Positions 49,917 through 57,325 of a DNA stretch of 64,000 bases are shown one piece after another. The stretch spans positions 1,178,001 to 1,242,000 of the forward strand of contig NZ_JACHWJ010000001.1 of the NCBI RefSeq assembly GCF_014191305.1, in the 5' to 3' direction. The position numbers and the translations under genes were made by a program. The notes under the pieces are model-generated. The model made no database searches. It was given only the letters and a program-made list of their open reading frames with translations, and was not told the origin of the DNA. This stretch comes from Pseudoclavibacter helvolus. Lineage in GTDB: Bacteria; Actinomycetota; Actinomycetes; Actinomycetales; Microbacteriaceae. Position 1 is the first letter of the stretch. Each line of letters opens with the position of its first letter.

Positions 49917-50562
49917 AGACGATCTCGAGCGCCCCAAGGTCAAGGGCCTCCACCTTAGTCGACCCCGCCCCAAGCCCAGGCGGGACTCCCGCGGGGACGA
50001 TTCCGAGAACCGCGACCACGAGCGGAGCGATGCGTTCGGGCGTGGCATGGAGGCGTTTGCGCGCGCCATGGGAACGCCCGCGTTCCTCGTCGGCCTCTCG
50101 CTGTTCGTCGTCTTCTGGGTCGTGTGGAACTCAATGGCCCCCATCGAGCTGCGCTTCGACTCCGCCGACCTCGGATTCATCGCCCTGACACTCATGCTGT
50201 CGCTGCAGGCTTCCTACGCCGCCCCCATGCTGCTGCTCGCGCAGAACAGACAGGATGACCGCGACCGCGTTCAGATCGCGCAGGATCGCCAGCGTGCTGA
50301 GCGGAACTCAGCCGACCTCGAGTACCTCGCGCGAGAGATCGTCGCGCTGCGCGTCCTCACCAAGGACCTGGCTTCCAAGGACTTCATCCGCGCTGAGCTG
50401 CGTGCGCTCCTCGAGGACATCGAGGACCTCGACGACCCTGACGAGGAGGGTTCCGAGACCATCTCGCGCCAGGAGCAGCGCGTGAGCGACTCCGCTCGGC
50501 GCCGTGCGGAGGCAATCCGAGACAGGAAGCGCGCGGCCAAGTCGGCAGAAGAGCAGGTGTGA
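49903..50562 (+). CDS. DUF1003 membrane protein
   Basis: A 219-residue protein. A basic, Arg-rich N-terminus of ~50 residues is followed by two membrane segments (about 65-84 and 92-112), then a helical cytoplasmic part with a predicted coiled coil (QDDRDRVQIAQDRQRAERNSADLEYLAREI) and an acidic/basic tail. These are standard DUF1003 features; function unknown. ATG at 49903 has GGAGG four bases upstream and lies inside the end of the MgtE_N gene; the 3' end overlaps mrp (GTGA). This strengthens the view that all three are one operon. Confidence 0.9.
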   Translation: MARREDDLERPKVKGLHLSRPRPKPRRDSRGDDSENRDHERSDAFGRGMEAFARAMGTPAFLVGLSLFVVFWVVWNSMAPIELRFDSADLGFIALTLMLSLQASYAAPMLLLAQNRQDDRDRVQIAQDRQRAERNSADLEYLAREIVALRVLTKDLASKDFIRAELRALLEDIEDLDDPDEEGSETISRQEQRVSDSARRRAEAIRDRKRAAKSAEEQV

Positions 50563-51692
50563 GCACCGTGACGCTCGCCGAGAACGTCTGGAGTGCGCTC
50601 GCCGGGGTCATCGACCCCGAGCTGCGTCGACCCTTGACGGAGCTGGGCATGATCGAGCGCGTCGACGAACGCGCTGACGGCTCCGTCGAGGTCGAGCTCA
50701 GGCTCACGATCGTCGGCTGCCCGGCCGCGCGCCAGATCGAGCGGGACGTGCGGTCAGCCGTCGAGTCCGCGCTCGACGGCGCGCCGTATGACCTCGAGGT
50801 CGGCGTCATGACGCGCGAGCAGCGCACGGCGCTCACCGAGCGACTCCGCGGCTCGAGAGCCGGTCGTGTGCATCCGTTCGGCCGGGACTCGCTGACGCGT
50901 GTCATCGCGGTGACGAGCGGCAAAGGTGGTGTCGGCAAGTCGACGGTGACGGCGAACCTCGCAGCGGCCTTCGCCCGCAGCGGCCTCAGCGTTGGCCTCA
51001 TCGACGCCGACGTGCATGGCTACTCGATCCCCGGTCTGTTCGGTCTGGGCGACGACGTCTCCCCGACCCGGATCGGCGACATGATCGTGCCGCCTGAAGC
51101 CCACGGGGTGAAGCTCATCTCGATCGGGATGTTCCTGGGCGACGACTCGCAGGTGGTCGCCTGGCGCGGCCCGATGCTGCACCGCACGATCGAGCAGTTC
51201 CTCACCGACGTGTACTTCGGCGACCTCGACGTCCTGCTGCTCGATCTTCCGCCTGGGACTGGCGACATCGCGATCTCACTTGGACAGCTCCTGCCGGGGG
51301 CGGAGGTTGTTGTTGTCACGACCCCTCAGGCGGCGGCTGCGGAGGTGGCCTGGCGCTCGGGCGCGCTGGCGAGGAAGACCGGCCAGCGAGTTGTCGGCGT
51401 CATCGAGACGATGTCGCCGTTCGCGTCCTCCGACGGCGAGGTTGTCGCGCTCTTCGGCGAGGGCGGTGGCAGGGCCGTCGCGGCTCGGCTCAGCGAGGAG
51501 GGCGCGCCGGTGGAACTGCTTGCCGAAGTGCCTGTGAGCCAGCCGCTCCGCGAGTCGGGAGACGCAGGCACGCCGCTCCTGCGAAAGGCGCCGAGCAGCC
51601 CGGCTGGTCGAGCGTTGCAGCAGGCGGCGGACGCGCTCTTGGCGCAGCCGCGCGGGCTCAGCGGGCGCAGGCTTCCCGTGTCACTCGTCTGA
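50559..51692 (+). CDS. mrp: Mrp/ApbC-type P-loop ATPase (iron-sulfur carrier family)
   Basis: A 377-residue protein with an N-terminal MIP18/DUF59 domain (about 1-95) and a Mrp ATPase domain with the deviant Walker A SGKGGVGKST (about 120-129), DADVHGYS and LLLDLPPGTGD. Mrp proteins deliver Fe-S clusters. The CxxC that most Mrp proteins have after ENMS is absent: this one reads IETMSPFASSDG, as is common in actinobacteria. The GTG at 50559 overlaps the DUF1003 stop by four bases. Confidence 0.93.
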   Translation: MSTVTLAENVWSALAGVIDPELRRPLTELGMIERVDERADGSVEVELRLTIVGCPAARQIERDVRSAVESALDGAPYDLEVGVMTREQRTALTERLRGSRAGRVHPFGRDSLTRVIAVTSGKGGVGKSTVTANLAAAFARSGLSVGLIDADVHGYSIPGLFGLGDDVSPTRIGDMIVPPEAHGVKLISIGMFLGDDSQVVAWRGPMLHRTIEQFLTDVYFGDLDVLLLDLPPGTGDIAISLGQLLPGAEVVVVTTPQAAAAEVAWRSGALARKTGQRVVGVIETMSPFASSDGEVVALFGEGGGRAVAARLSEEGAPVELLAEVPVSQPLRESGDAGTPLLRKAPSSPAGRALQQAADALLAQPRGLSGRRLPVSLV

Positions 51693-51746
51693 CGGCGGCG
51701 CGCTTCGAGCCGAGGGCCCGAGCTCGGGCGGAGGAGACGCGCGGGA

Positions 51747-52187
51747 TCAGGTCGCTTCGCCGTCGAACGGCACGGGGCCGACAACGGAAGGCACGGGCAC
51801 CGCGCTTGACGCCCAGCTCGGTCGAGATGCTCCACCGACCGCGGCGGCTCCGCCAGCCGCAACCGCGCCTACGCTTGCGGCTGCCGTACCGGAAGCGGCG
51901 TTCACGGGAGCTGGCTCCGGTGCCACGGGCTCATCCTCAGACAGCAGCGCGTCACGGATGATGCGACGCGGGTCGTACTGACGGGGGTCGAGCTTGCGCC
52001 AGTCGACGTCCGCGAAGTCGTCGCCCATCTCCTCTTTCATGCGCGACTTGGCGTTCGTGGATGCTCCACGAAGCCACTTGACCGCATCAGCGAGACGCTC
52101 GGCAGCTTTCGGGAGCTTGTCGGGACCGATGATGAAGGCCGCGATAATGCCGATCAACAGCAACTTCTCAAACGTCAGCCCAAACAC
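51747..52187 (-). CDS. tatB: Sec-independent protein translocase TatB
   Basis: A 146-residue protein with one N-terminal membrane helix (FGLTFEKLLLIGIIAAFIIG), the conserved hinge GPDKLPKAAE and an amphipathic helix (RLADAVKWLRG), followed by an acidic and Ala/Pro-rich tail. This is the TatB/TatA form that works with TatC to export folded proteins. The GTG at 52187 is fixed by homology and by TATGAT six bases upstream. tatA and tatC are not in the window. Confidence 0.9.
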   Translation of the reverse strand: MFGLTFEKLLLIGIIAAFIIGPDKLPKAAERLADAVKWLRGASTNAKSRMKEEMGDDFADVDWRKLDPRQYDPRRIIRDALLSEDEPVAPEPAPVNAASGTAAASVGAVAAGGAAAVGGASRPSWASSAVPVPSVVGPVPFDGEAT

Positions 52188-52193
52188 CGTCCC

Positions 52194-52199
52194 ATCATA
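52194..52199 (-). promoter_or_regulatory. -10 element of tatB (TATGAT)
   Basis: TATGAT ends exactly six bases before the GTG at 52187. Confidence 0.6.
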
Positions 52200-52279
52200 G
52201 GCTCTGGGATGCGCGGGCGCGGCACTCGAGACTCGCCAGCCGAGACTCGGCATTCGGGTCCCGCGGCCCAAGCCGACGC

Positions 52280-52285
52280 TAGTCT
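52280..52285 (+). promoter_or_regulatory. -10 element of the O-methyltransferase gene (TAGTCT)
   Basis: TAGTCT ends exactly six bases before the ATG at 52292. Confidence 0.55.
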
Positions 52286-52291
52286 TGAAGA

Positions 52292-52921
52292 ATGTCTGAA
52301 CTGGAGCTCAGCTCGCGTTACATCAACGAGCGAATCGTGGACGATGCACTCGTCCGGGATGCTCGTCAGTTGACTCTCGAGCTCGGCCTTCCGCTGCCGT
52401 CTGCGGCGACCGCCGCCCACCTGACGTTCCTCGCCGCCGCGACAGGCGCATCCACGATCATCGAGATCGGGACTGGCGCAGGTGTGCTGACCCACTCAGT
52501 CTGGCGCGGCGCGCCCAACTCCACGATCACGTGCATCGATGCCGAGCCCGAGTACCTCGGCCACGCCCGACGCCTCCTGATCTCGGCGGGTGCGCGCGGC
52601 GCGAGCCTGCGCTTCATCACGGGCCACCCGCAGGACGTGCTGCCCCGCATGACCGAAGGCGGCTACGACCTCGTCGTGATCGGTGGCGACGTCGCCCACA
52701 TCGGCGCCCACCTCCAGCACGGGCTCCGCCTGATCCGCCCAGGCGGGACCATTGTCGCCCTCGGTGCCCTCAACGGCGGCAAGGTGGCATCCCCTGCCCG
52801 GCGCGACGCTCTCACCAGCGGGCTGCGTGCGCTCTACTCCGAGTTCGACCTGCAAGACGACCTCCGGCTGTCATTGCTGCCCCTTGACGGCGGCATCCTC
52901 CAGCTCACGAAGCTGCGCTAG
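52292..52921 (+). CDS. SAM-dependent O-methyltransferase (Rv1220c-like)
   Basis: A 209-residue class I methyltransferase of the O-methyltransferase type 3 group. Motif I is IIEIGTGAGVLTHSVW (about 56-71), the acidic loop is CIDAEPEYLGHAR (about 85-97), motif IV is YDLVVIGGDVAHIGAH. The usual acidic metal-binding DAD/DK motif is replaced by GGD, so metal dependence is uncertain. The substrate is unknown. It is divergent from tatB as in mycobacteria, where sigE, rseA and htrA lie in between. Confidence 0.88.
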   Translation: MSELELSSRYINERIVDDALVRDARQLTLELGLPLPSAATAAHLTFLAAATGASTIIEIGTGAGVLTHSVWRGAPNSTITCIDAEPEYLGHARRLLISAGARGASLRFITGHPQDVLPRMTEGGYDLVVIGGDVAHIGAHLQHGLRLIRPGGTIVALGALNGGKVASPARRDALTSGLRALYSEFDLQDDLRLSLLPLDGGILQLTKLR

Positions 52922-52940
52922 TCACTGCAACCCGGCATAG

Positions 52941-52976
52941 AGGAAGGGCGTCGACCGAGTGGTCGACGCCCTTCCT
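52941..52976. terminator. Bidirectional terminator after the O-methyltransferase gene
   Basis: A perfect 16-bp stem (AGGAAGGGCGTCGACC and its complement) with a four-base GAGT loop, followed by TTTCG. It separates convergent OMT and DUF3117 genes. Confidence 0.8.
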
Positions 52977-52990
52977 TTCGTGCGAAACGG

Positions 52991-53161
52991 CTATTCGCCG
53001 ACGACTGCGCTCAGCGCATCGCGAAGCTCGCGGGCCTCGTCGTCGTTGACGGACACCACGAGGCGCCCGCCACCCTCGAGGGGTACACGGACGATGATCA
53101 GCCGTGTTTCGCGGATGGCTTCCATAGGTCCGTCACCAGTACGCGGTTTCATCGCGGCCAT
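52991..53161 (-). CDS. DUF3117 small protein
   Basis: A 56-residue protein, starting MAAMKPRTGDGPMEAIRETR and ending LRDALSAVVGE. This is a typical DUF3117 protein (Rv1211-like), very conserved in actinobacteria and of unknown function. The ATG at 53161 has GGAGG seven bases upstream. The gene is short and easily missed by gene callers. Confidence 0.9.
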   Translation of the reverse strand: MAAMKPRTGDGPMEAIRETRLIIVRVPLEGGGRLVVSVNDDEARELRDALSAVVGE

Positions 53162-53378
53162 AATTGCGCCTCCAAGATTTGTGCAGTGTCTCCCTAGTAT
53201 CCCAAATTCGTGGACGGAGTGTGCAATCGGCCCTCCGGAATGTGAAAAATCGCGAATCTAAAACACACCGATTTGCTTCCAAACGACGCGGGGAACGGCC
53301 AGAACCGAGGTGTAGCGTCGATTTCTGTTGGCACCGAGGGTGCCTTCTGCTCTAGCCAGATGATCGAAAGGACCTCCC

Positions 53379-53975
53379 GTGGCTGAATTCACGCTTCCCG
53401 ACCTTCCATACGACTACGCGGCACTCGAGCCCCACATCTCAGCCCGAATCATGGAGCTGCACCACGACAAGCACCATGCGACCTACGTCAAGGGCGCGAA
53501 CACGGCGCTCGAGCAGATCGCCGAAGCGCGTGACAGCGGCAACCTGGCGAACATCAACAAGCTCGAGAAGGACCTTGCCTTCAATCTCGGCGGACATGTC
53601 AACCACAGCGTGTTCTGGACGAACCTCTCGCCTGATGGCGGGGAGCCAGAGGGCGGCATCAAGGACGCCATCGACGAGCAGTTCGGCGGCCTTGACAAGT
53701 TCCAGGCGCAGTTCACGGCCGTGGCTCTCGGCGTCCAGGGTTCCGGCTGGGCGGTACTCGGCTACGAGCAGACCGGCGGCAACCTCACCACGTTCCAGCT
53801 GTTCGACCAGCAGGGCAACATCCCGTTCGGGGTCACGCCGCTGCTGCAGCTCGACGTGTGGGAGCACGCGTACTACCTCGACTACCAGAACGTGCGAGCC
53901 GACTACATTAAGGCGTTCTGGAACATCGTGAACTGGAAGAACGTCGGCGAACGCCTCGACGCTGCGCGCGCCTGA
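53379..53975 (+). CDS. sodA: Superoxide dismutase (Mn/Fe type)
   Basis: A 198-residue cytoplasmic enzyme that dismutates superoxide. The metal ligands His28 (ELHHDKHH), His76 (GHVNHSVFW), Asp159 and His163 (QLDVWEHAYYLDY) are all present. The residues near Gly71-Gly72 and Gln/His at position ~140 do not settle Fe against Mn by eye. The GTG start has AAAGGA about seven bases upstream and is preceded by a 217-bp intergenic region with a short GGCACC-hairpin at 53331-53345. Confidence 0.96.
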   Translation: MAEFTLPDLPYDYAALEPHISARIMELHHDKHHATYVKGANTALEQIAEARDSGNLANINKLEKDLAFNLGGHVNHSVFWTNLSPDGGEPEGGIKDAIDEQFGGLDKFQAQFTAVALGVQGSGWAVLGYEQTGGNLTTFQLFDQQGNIPFGVTPLLQLDVWEHAYYLDYQNVRADYIKAFWNIVNWKNVGERLDAARA

Positions 53976-53998
53976 CACGACCGGCACCTCAGCAGACG

Positions 53999-54034
53999 GC
54001 GATCGCCGCATCCGAGAAGGGATGCGGCGATCGC
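53999..54034. terminator. Bidirectional terminator after sodA
   Basis: A perfect 15-bp stem (GCGATCGCCGCATCC and its complement) with a six-base loop. Confidence 0.8.
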
Positions 54035-54056
54035 TCTCTGCGGTTCGGGCCCCGGG

Positions 54057-54746
54057 TCAGCCCTTCGCGATGGCGAGGACTTGTTCGAGCGCTGCCACGC
54101 ACTCCCCGTCGGTCTCACGCGTGATCGTCACGACGGTCTTGTCCTCGACGTAGTGGCAGATATCCGCATTGACTCCCTCTCCGTGCACGACGTCGTCGAG
54201 CGTGTAGACGGTGCCAGCCCCGAGCGACTCCGTCACGTACGCCGAGCTACCGAGGCTCTGCCCCTCGGCCGAGCTCTCGAACTCGTCGAACGTCGAGGCC
54301 GCGTCGAAGTCCTCGCTCGCGGGAATGGTCGCAATGTGCAGCGTCGTGGCACGCCATTTCTGCTCGGCGGACTTCGTCGGCGTCCAACTGCAGACATTGT
54401 CGCTTGCGTCCCCGAGCTGGACGAGCTCGTCCCCCGGCGCCCCGAAGAAGATGGACTGGAACGTCACGAGCTCGGGGGCCAGCAGGTCCCCGTTCATGGC
54501 ATCGGTGAACTGAACGCACTGATCCGCTGAGTCGATCGAAGCGACAGCCCAGTTCGCAGCCGGCTGCTCTGTCCCCCCGGGCTGTACCGTCGCGGTCTCC
54601 GTGGCGTCTGCAGTCGTCGAGGCTGCCGCGGTTGCTGACGATGTGGCCGCCGGCGTGGCCTCCCCCTGCGTTGCCTGGCACCCTGAAAGAGCTAGCACGC
54701 CGACCGCCGCGATAGCGGCGATCCGCCCCACCCCGAGTAGTTCCAT
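54057..54746 (-). CDS. Secreted lipoprotein of unknown function
   Basis: A 229-residue lipoprotein. The signal peptide (MELLGVGRIAAIAAVGVLALSGC) ends in a lipobox LSGC, followed by a Thr/Ala-rich linker of ~45 residues and a globular domain of ~155 residues with four cysteines (Cys in DQCVQF, NVCSW, DICHYV, GECVAAL) that could form two disulfides. It resembles DUF3558-type lipoproteins only loosely. The ATG at 54746 has AAGGGGA upstream; one ten codons earlier is less likely. Confidence 0.83.
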   Translation of the reverse strand: MELLGVGRIAAIAAVGVLALSGCQATQGEATPAATSSATAAASTTADATETATVQPGGTEQPAANWAVASIDSADQCVQFTDAMNGDLLAPELVTFQSIFFGAPGDELVQLGDASDNVCSWTPTKSAEQKWRATTLHIATIPASEDFDAASTFDEFESSAEGQSLGSSAYVTESLGAGTVYTLDDVVHGEGVNADICHYVEDKTVVTITRETDGECVAALEQVLAIAKG

Positions 54747-54878
54747 TCGATTTCCCCTTGTCTTGACGACGCTCACGCGCCGGTGCGTTTACCTGCACTC
54801 AATGTAGGGGTCGACCTGGGGTTTCAATGGCCGCAACTGTCACGCTCCGGACACGGAACGGCCACGTTTTGGACCGGG

Positions 54879-56138
54879 CTAGGCGGGTGTCCAGTCCCCC
54901 TCGACCGTGTACCAGCAGAAGTACAGCCAGAGCAGCTGGCCAACGAGCATGAGCACCACAACGCCAACCCGATAGAGCGGCGATTTCGGAATCGCGATCG
55001 CCCCGAGAACTGGGAACATCGGCATGAGGAGGCGGAACGTGCTCGACTGAGGGAAGAACACCGCGAAGAGGTACGTGAAGTAGCTGAGCAGCCAGATCCG
55101 GATCTCGATGCCGAGCCTCCGCATGACCGGAAGCGCGATGACGCCAAGCACGACGACGACGAAGAGCACGACGATGACCGCGCCGATCGGTTGCCCGAAC
55201 CAGAACGTCGAGCCGTGGAACCAGCCGGTGAAGGGCACGAGCTCGATGGGGCCCGTGTAGTGGATGCGCCACGCCAGCTCGGTATCGATGTACGCGGAGG
55301 GCACTCCCGTCACCGCCCACGCGATGAGCAGCCAGCCGAAGCCGGCCAGCGCCGAGAGCAGGCCGGCGATCATGACCTTGACGACCTCCGGCCGCGGAAA
55401 GTCCTCGCGGCCCTTCACGTGCATCCACCAGCGGGCGAGGAAATAGAGGCCAAGCGTCATGGCCCACGCCAACCCTGTGGGGCGCGTGAAGGAGGCGACC
55501 ACGATGACGGGAAGCATGACCAACCACTGCCGCTTGATGAGCAGGTACAGCAGGAGGGCGACGAAGAAGTTTTGCGCGCTCTCGGCGTAACCGAGCTGCA
55601 GGAGCGGACTTGTCGGCCCGATGCAGAAGAGCAGCGTCGCGAACGACGTCGTGCTCTTGTCCACGACCAGCGCGAGCGTGCGGTTGAAGACCCAGGCCGC
55701 GGCGAACCCGAAGGCCGTCGCCACGAGTACCGAGGCCACCTCCCAGGGCAGCGTCGTCACGACCATGAGCGCACGCACGAGCATGGGATACACGGGCATG
55801 AACGCCCAGGCATTCTCGGTGACCTGACCATCGTCGTTTCTCGGCAGCTCACTGGAATAGCCGTACGGGCCCGTCGCGATGCGCTCGTACCAGGCGGAGT
55901 CCCACAGGTTCGAGAAGGTCCACAGGTCCGGCTTCGCCGGCGACTGCCACGTCTCCTGCTGCTGCGACGCGAACGCGAGCAGGAAGATCGTCGTGACGAC
56001 TCGGGAGGCGAAGAAGATGATGGCCACCTGGGCCAGGGCGGGCAGACGACTCCAGTAGTAGGAGAAGTAGGTCGGCCTCGTATCGGCGGCGACGGTGAAC
56101 TCGTCGCGTCCGGTTCGCGCTAGCGTGAGGTCAGCCAC
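54879..56138 (-). CDS. PIG-V-like integral membrane glycosyltransferase
   Basis: A 419-residue protein with roughly ten membrane segments. The first loop has an acidic catalytic-type motif (NLWDSAWYERIATGPYGY with DxxWYxxIA) and the chain has AFMPVYPMLVRAL, GYAESAQNFFVALLL and SFTRPTGLAWAM, all typical of the GPI-mannosyltransferase PIG-V/GT-C family. It should use a polyprenyl-phosphate sugar donor. GTG at 56138 overlaps the end of dapE by 19 bp with GGAGGGG upstream. The acceptor is unknown. Confidence 0.82.
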   Translation of the reverse strand: MADLTLARTGRDEFTVAADTRPTYFSYYWSRLPALAQVAIIFFASRVVTTIFLLAFASQQQETWQSPAKPDLWTFSNLWDSAWYERIATGPYGYSSELPRNDDGQVTENAWAFMPVYPMLVRALMVVTTLPWEVASVLVATAFGFAAAWVFNRTLALVVDKSTTSFATLLFCIGPTSPLLQLGYAESAQNFFVALLLYLLIKRQWLVMLPVIVVASFTRPTGLAWAMTLGLYFLARWWMHVKGREDFPRPEVVKVMIAGLLSALAGFGWLLIAWAVTGVPSAYIDTELAWRIHYTGPIELVPFTGWFHGSTFWFGQPIGAVIVVLFVVVVLGVIALPVMRRLGIEIRIWLLSYFTYLFAVFFPQSSTFRLLMPMFPVLGAIAIPKSPLYRVGVVVLMLVGQLLWLYFCWYTVEGDWTPA

Positions 56139-57250
56139 GTGCGGAGCCCCTCCTCGACGCGCGTGATCTCTGTGAGCAGCACTCGCTCGTCGTCTGCGTG
56201 GGCCTTGAGGGGGTCGCCCGGGCCGTAGTTGACCGCCGGAATCCCAAGCGCAGAGAAGCGCGCGACGTCCGTCCACCCGTACTTGGGCTTCGCCTCTGCC
56301 CCGACGGCCTCCAGGAAGCCCTGGGCAAGGGGGGCGTCCAACCCGGGTCTCGCGGCAGGGGAACGGTCGACGAAGTCGAGCTCGAAGTCGCCGAACCACT
56401 CGCGAAGCTTCGCCTCAGCCTCGTCGAGCGACTTATCCGGCGCGAAACGGTAGTTGACGTGCACCACGCACTCGTCCGGAATGACGTTGCCGGCCACCCC
56501 GCCCGAGATTCGCACTGCGTTGAGCCCCTCGCGGTAATCGAGCCCCTCGACGGGCACCGTCGCGGGAGTGAACTCCGCGAGCCTGGCGAGGATCGGCGCA
56601 GCCTTGTGGATCGCGTTCTCCCCCACCCAGGCTCGAGCGGAATGCGCGCGCTTGCCCCGCGTGCGGATGTCGACGCGGATAGTACCGTTGCAGCCGCCCT
56701 CGACTTCGCCCTTGGTGGGTTCGCCGAGGATGGCGAAGTCGGCGGTGAGAAGGTCCGGCCTCGCGTCGGCGAGCCTCCCGAGCCCATTCAGATCGGAGGC
56801 GACTTCCTCGTTGTCGTACCAGATCCAGGTCAGATCGACGGCGGGCTCGGTGAGCTCTGCGGCGAGCCTGAGCTGAACCGCGACCCCGGCCTTCATGTCG
56901 ACCGTCCCGCGGCCCCAGAGGTACTCGCCAGGCGGCGTGCCTGGCACGTCAGCGTCGGCCTGCTCCTGAGAGAGCACCTCGATCCGCGTCGGGAGGTTCT
57001 CGTTGATCGGCACGGTGTCGATGTGACCAGCTATCGCGACCCGCTGCGCACGCCCTAGGGAGGTGCGCGCGACGATCGTGTTGCCGAGGCGAAGCACTTG
57101 GAGATGCGCAAACGGTGCCAGTGCCGCCTCGATCGCGTCGGCGATCCTCGCCTCGTCACCCGACACCGAAGGAATGTCACAGAGCATCCTGGTGAGTTCG
57201 GTCGAGGGTCGCGTCAGGTCGATGGTGTCGGCACTCGCGAAAGAAGACAT
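56120..57250 (-). CDS. dapE: Succinyl-diaminopimelate desuccinylase
   Basis: A 376-residue M20 metallohydrolase that removes the succinyl group from N-succinyl-L,L-diaminopimelate on the way to lysine and peptidoglycan. Metal and catalytic residues are visible: His76 and Asp78 in AGHIDTVP, Asp118 in WGRGTVDMKAG, Glu148/Glu149 in YDNEEVAS, ILGEPT and the late HADDERV. Leaderless-type start at 57250 with TAGGCT seven bases upstream. It is divergent from dapD, which supports the assignment over other M20 peptidases. Confidence 0.93.
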   Translation of the reverse strand: MSSFASADTIDLTRPSTELTRMLCDIPSVSGDEARIADAIEAALAPFAHLQVLRLGNTIVARTSLGRAQRVAIAGHIDTVPINENLPTRIEVLSQEQADADVPGTPPGEYLWGRGTVDMKAGVAVQLRLAAELTEPAVDLTWIWYDNEEVASDLNGLGRLADARPDLLTADFAILGEPTKGEVEGGCNGTIRVDIRTRGKRAHSARAWVGENAIHKAAPILARLAEFTPATVPVEGLDYREGLNAVRISGGVAGNVIPDECVVHVNYRFAPDKSLDEAEAKLREWFGDFELDFVDRSPAARPGLDAPLAQGFLEAVGAEAKPKYGWTDVARFSALGIPAVNYGPGDPLKAHADDERVLLTEITRVEEGLRTWLTSR

Positions 57251-57257
57251 GCGTTCA

Positions 57258-57263
57258 AGCCTA
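57258..57263 (-). promoter_or_regulatory. -10 element of dapE (TAGGCT)
   Basis: TAGGCT on the minus strand ends seven bases before the ATG at 57250. Confidence 0.5.
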
Positions 57264-57312
57264 AGTCCTCCGATCGACCGCCAAGCGGTGCCCGCGCGGG
57301 CCCATCGCTGGG

Positions 57313-57318
57313 TAGCCT
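57313..57318 (+). promoter_or_regulatory. -10 element of dapD (TAGCCT)
   Basis: TAGCCT ends seven bases before the ATG at 57326. dapE and dapD are divergent from a 75-bp region. Confidence 0.5.
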
Positions 57319-57325
57319 GGAGCGC

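Noticed and set aside
53274-53378. A defined promoter for sodA
   Set aside because: TTGCTT and TAGCGT can be found but not at a credible 16-18 bp spacing, so I did not call it.
54783-56123. Long plus-strand open frame (446 codons)
   Set aside because: Shadow of the PIG-V-like gene; hydrophilic Arg/Glu/His-rich composition and no ribosome-binding site.
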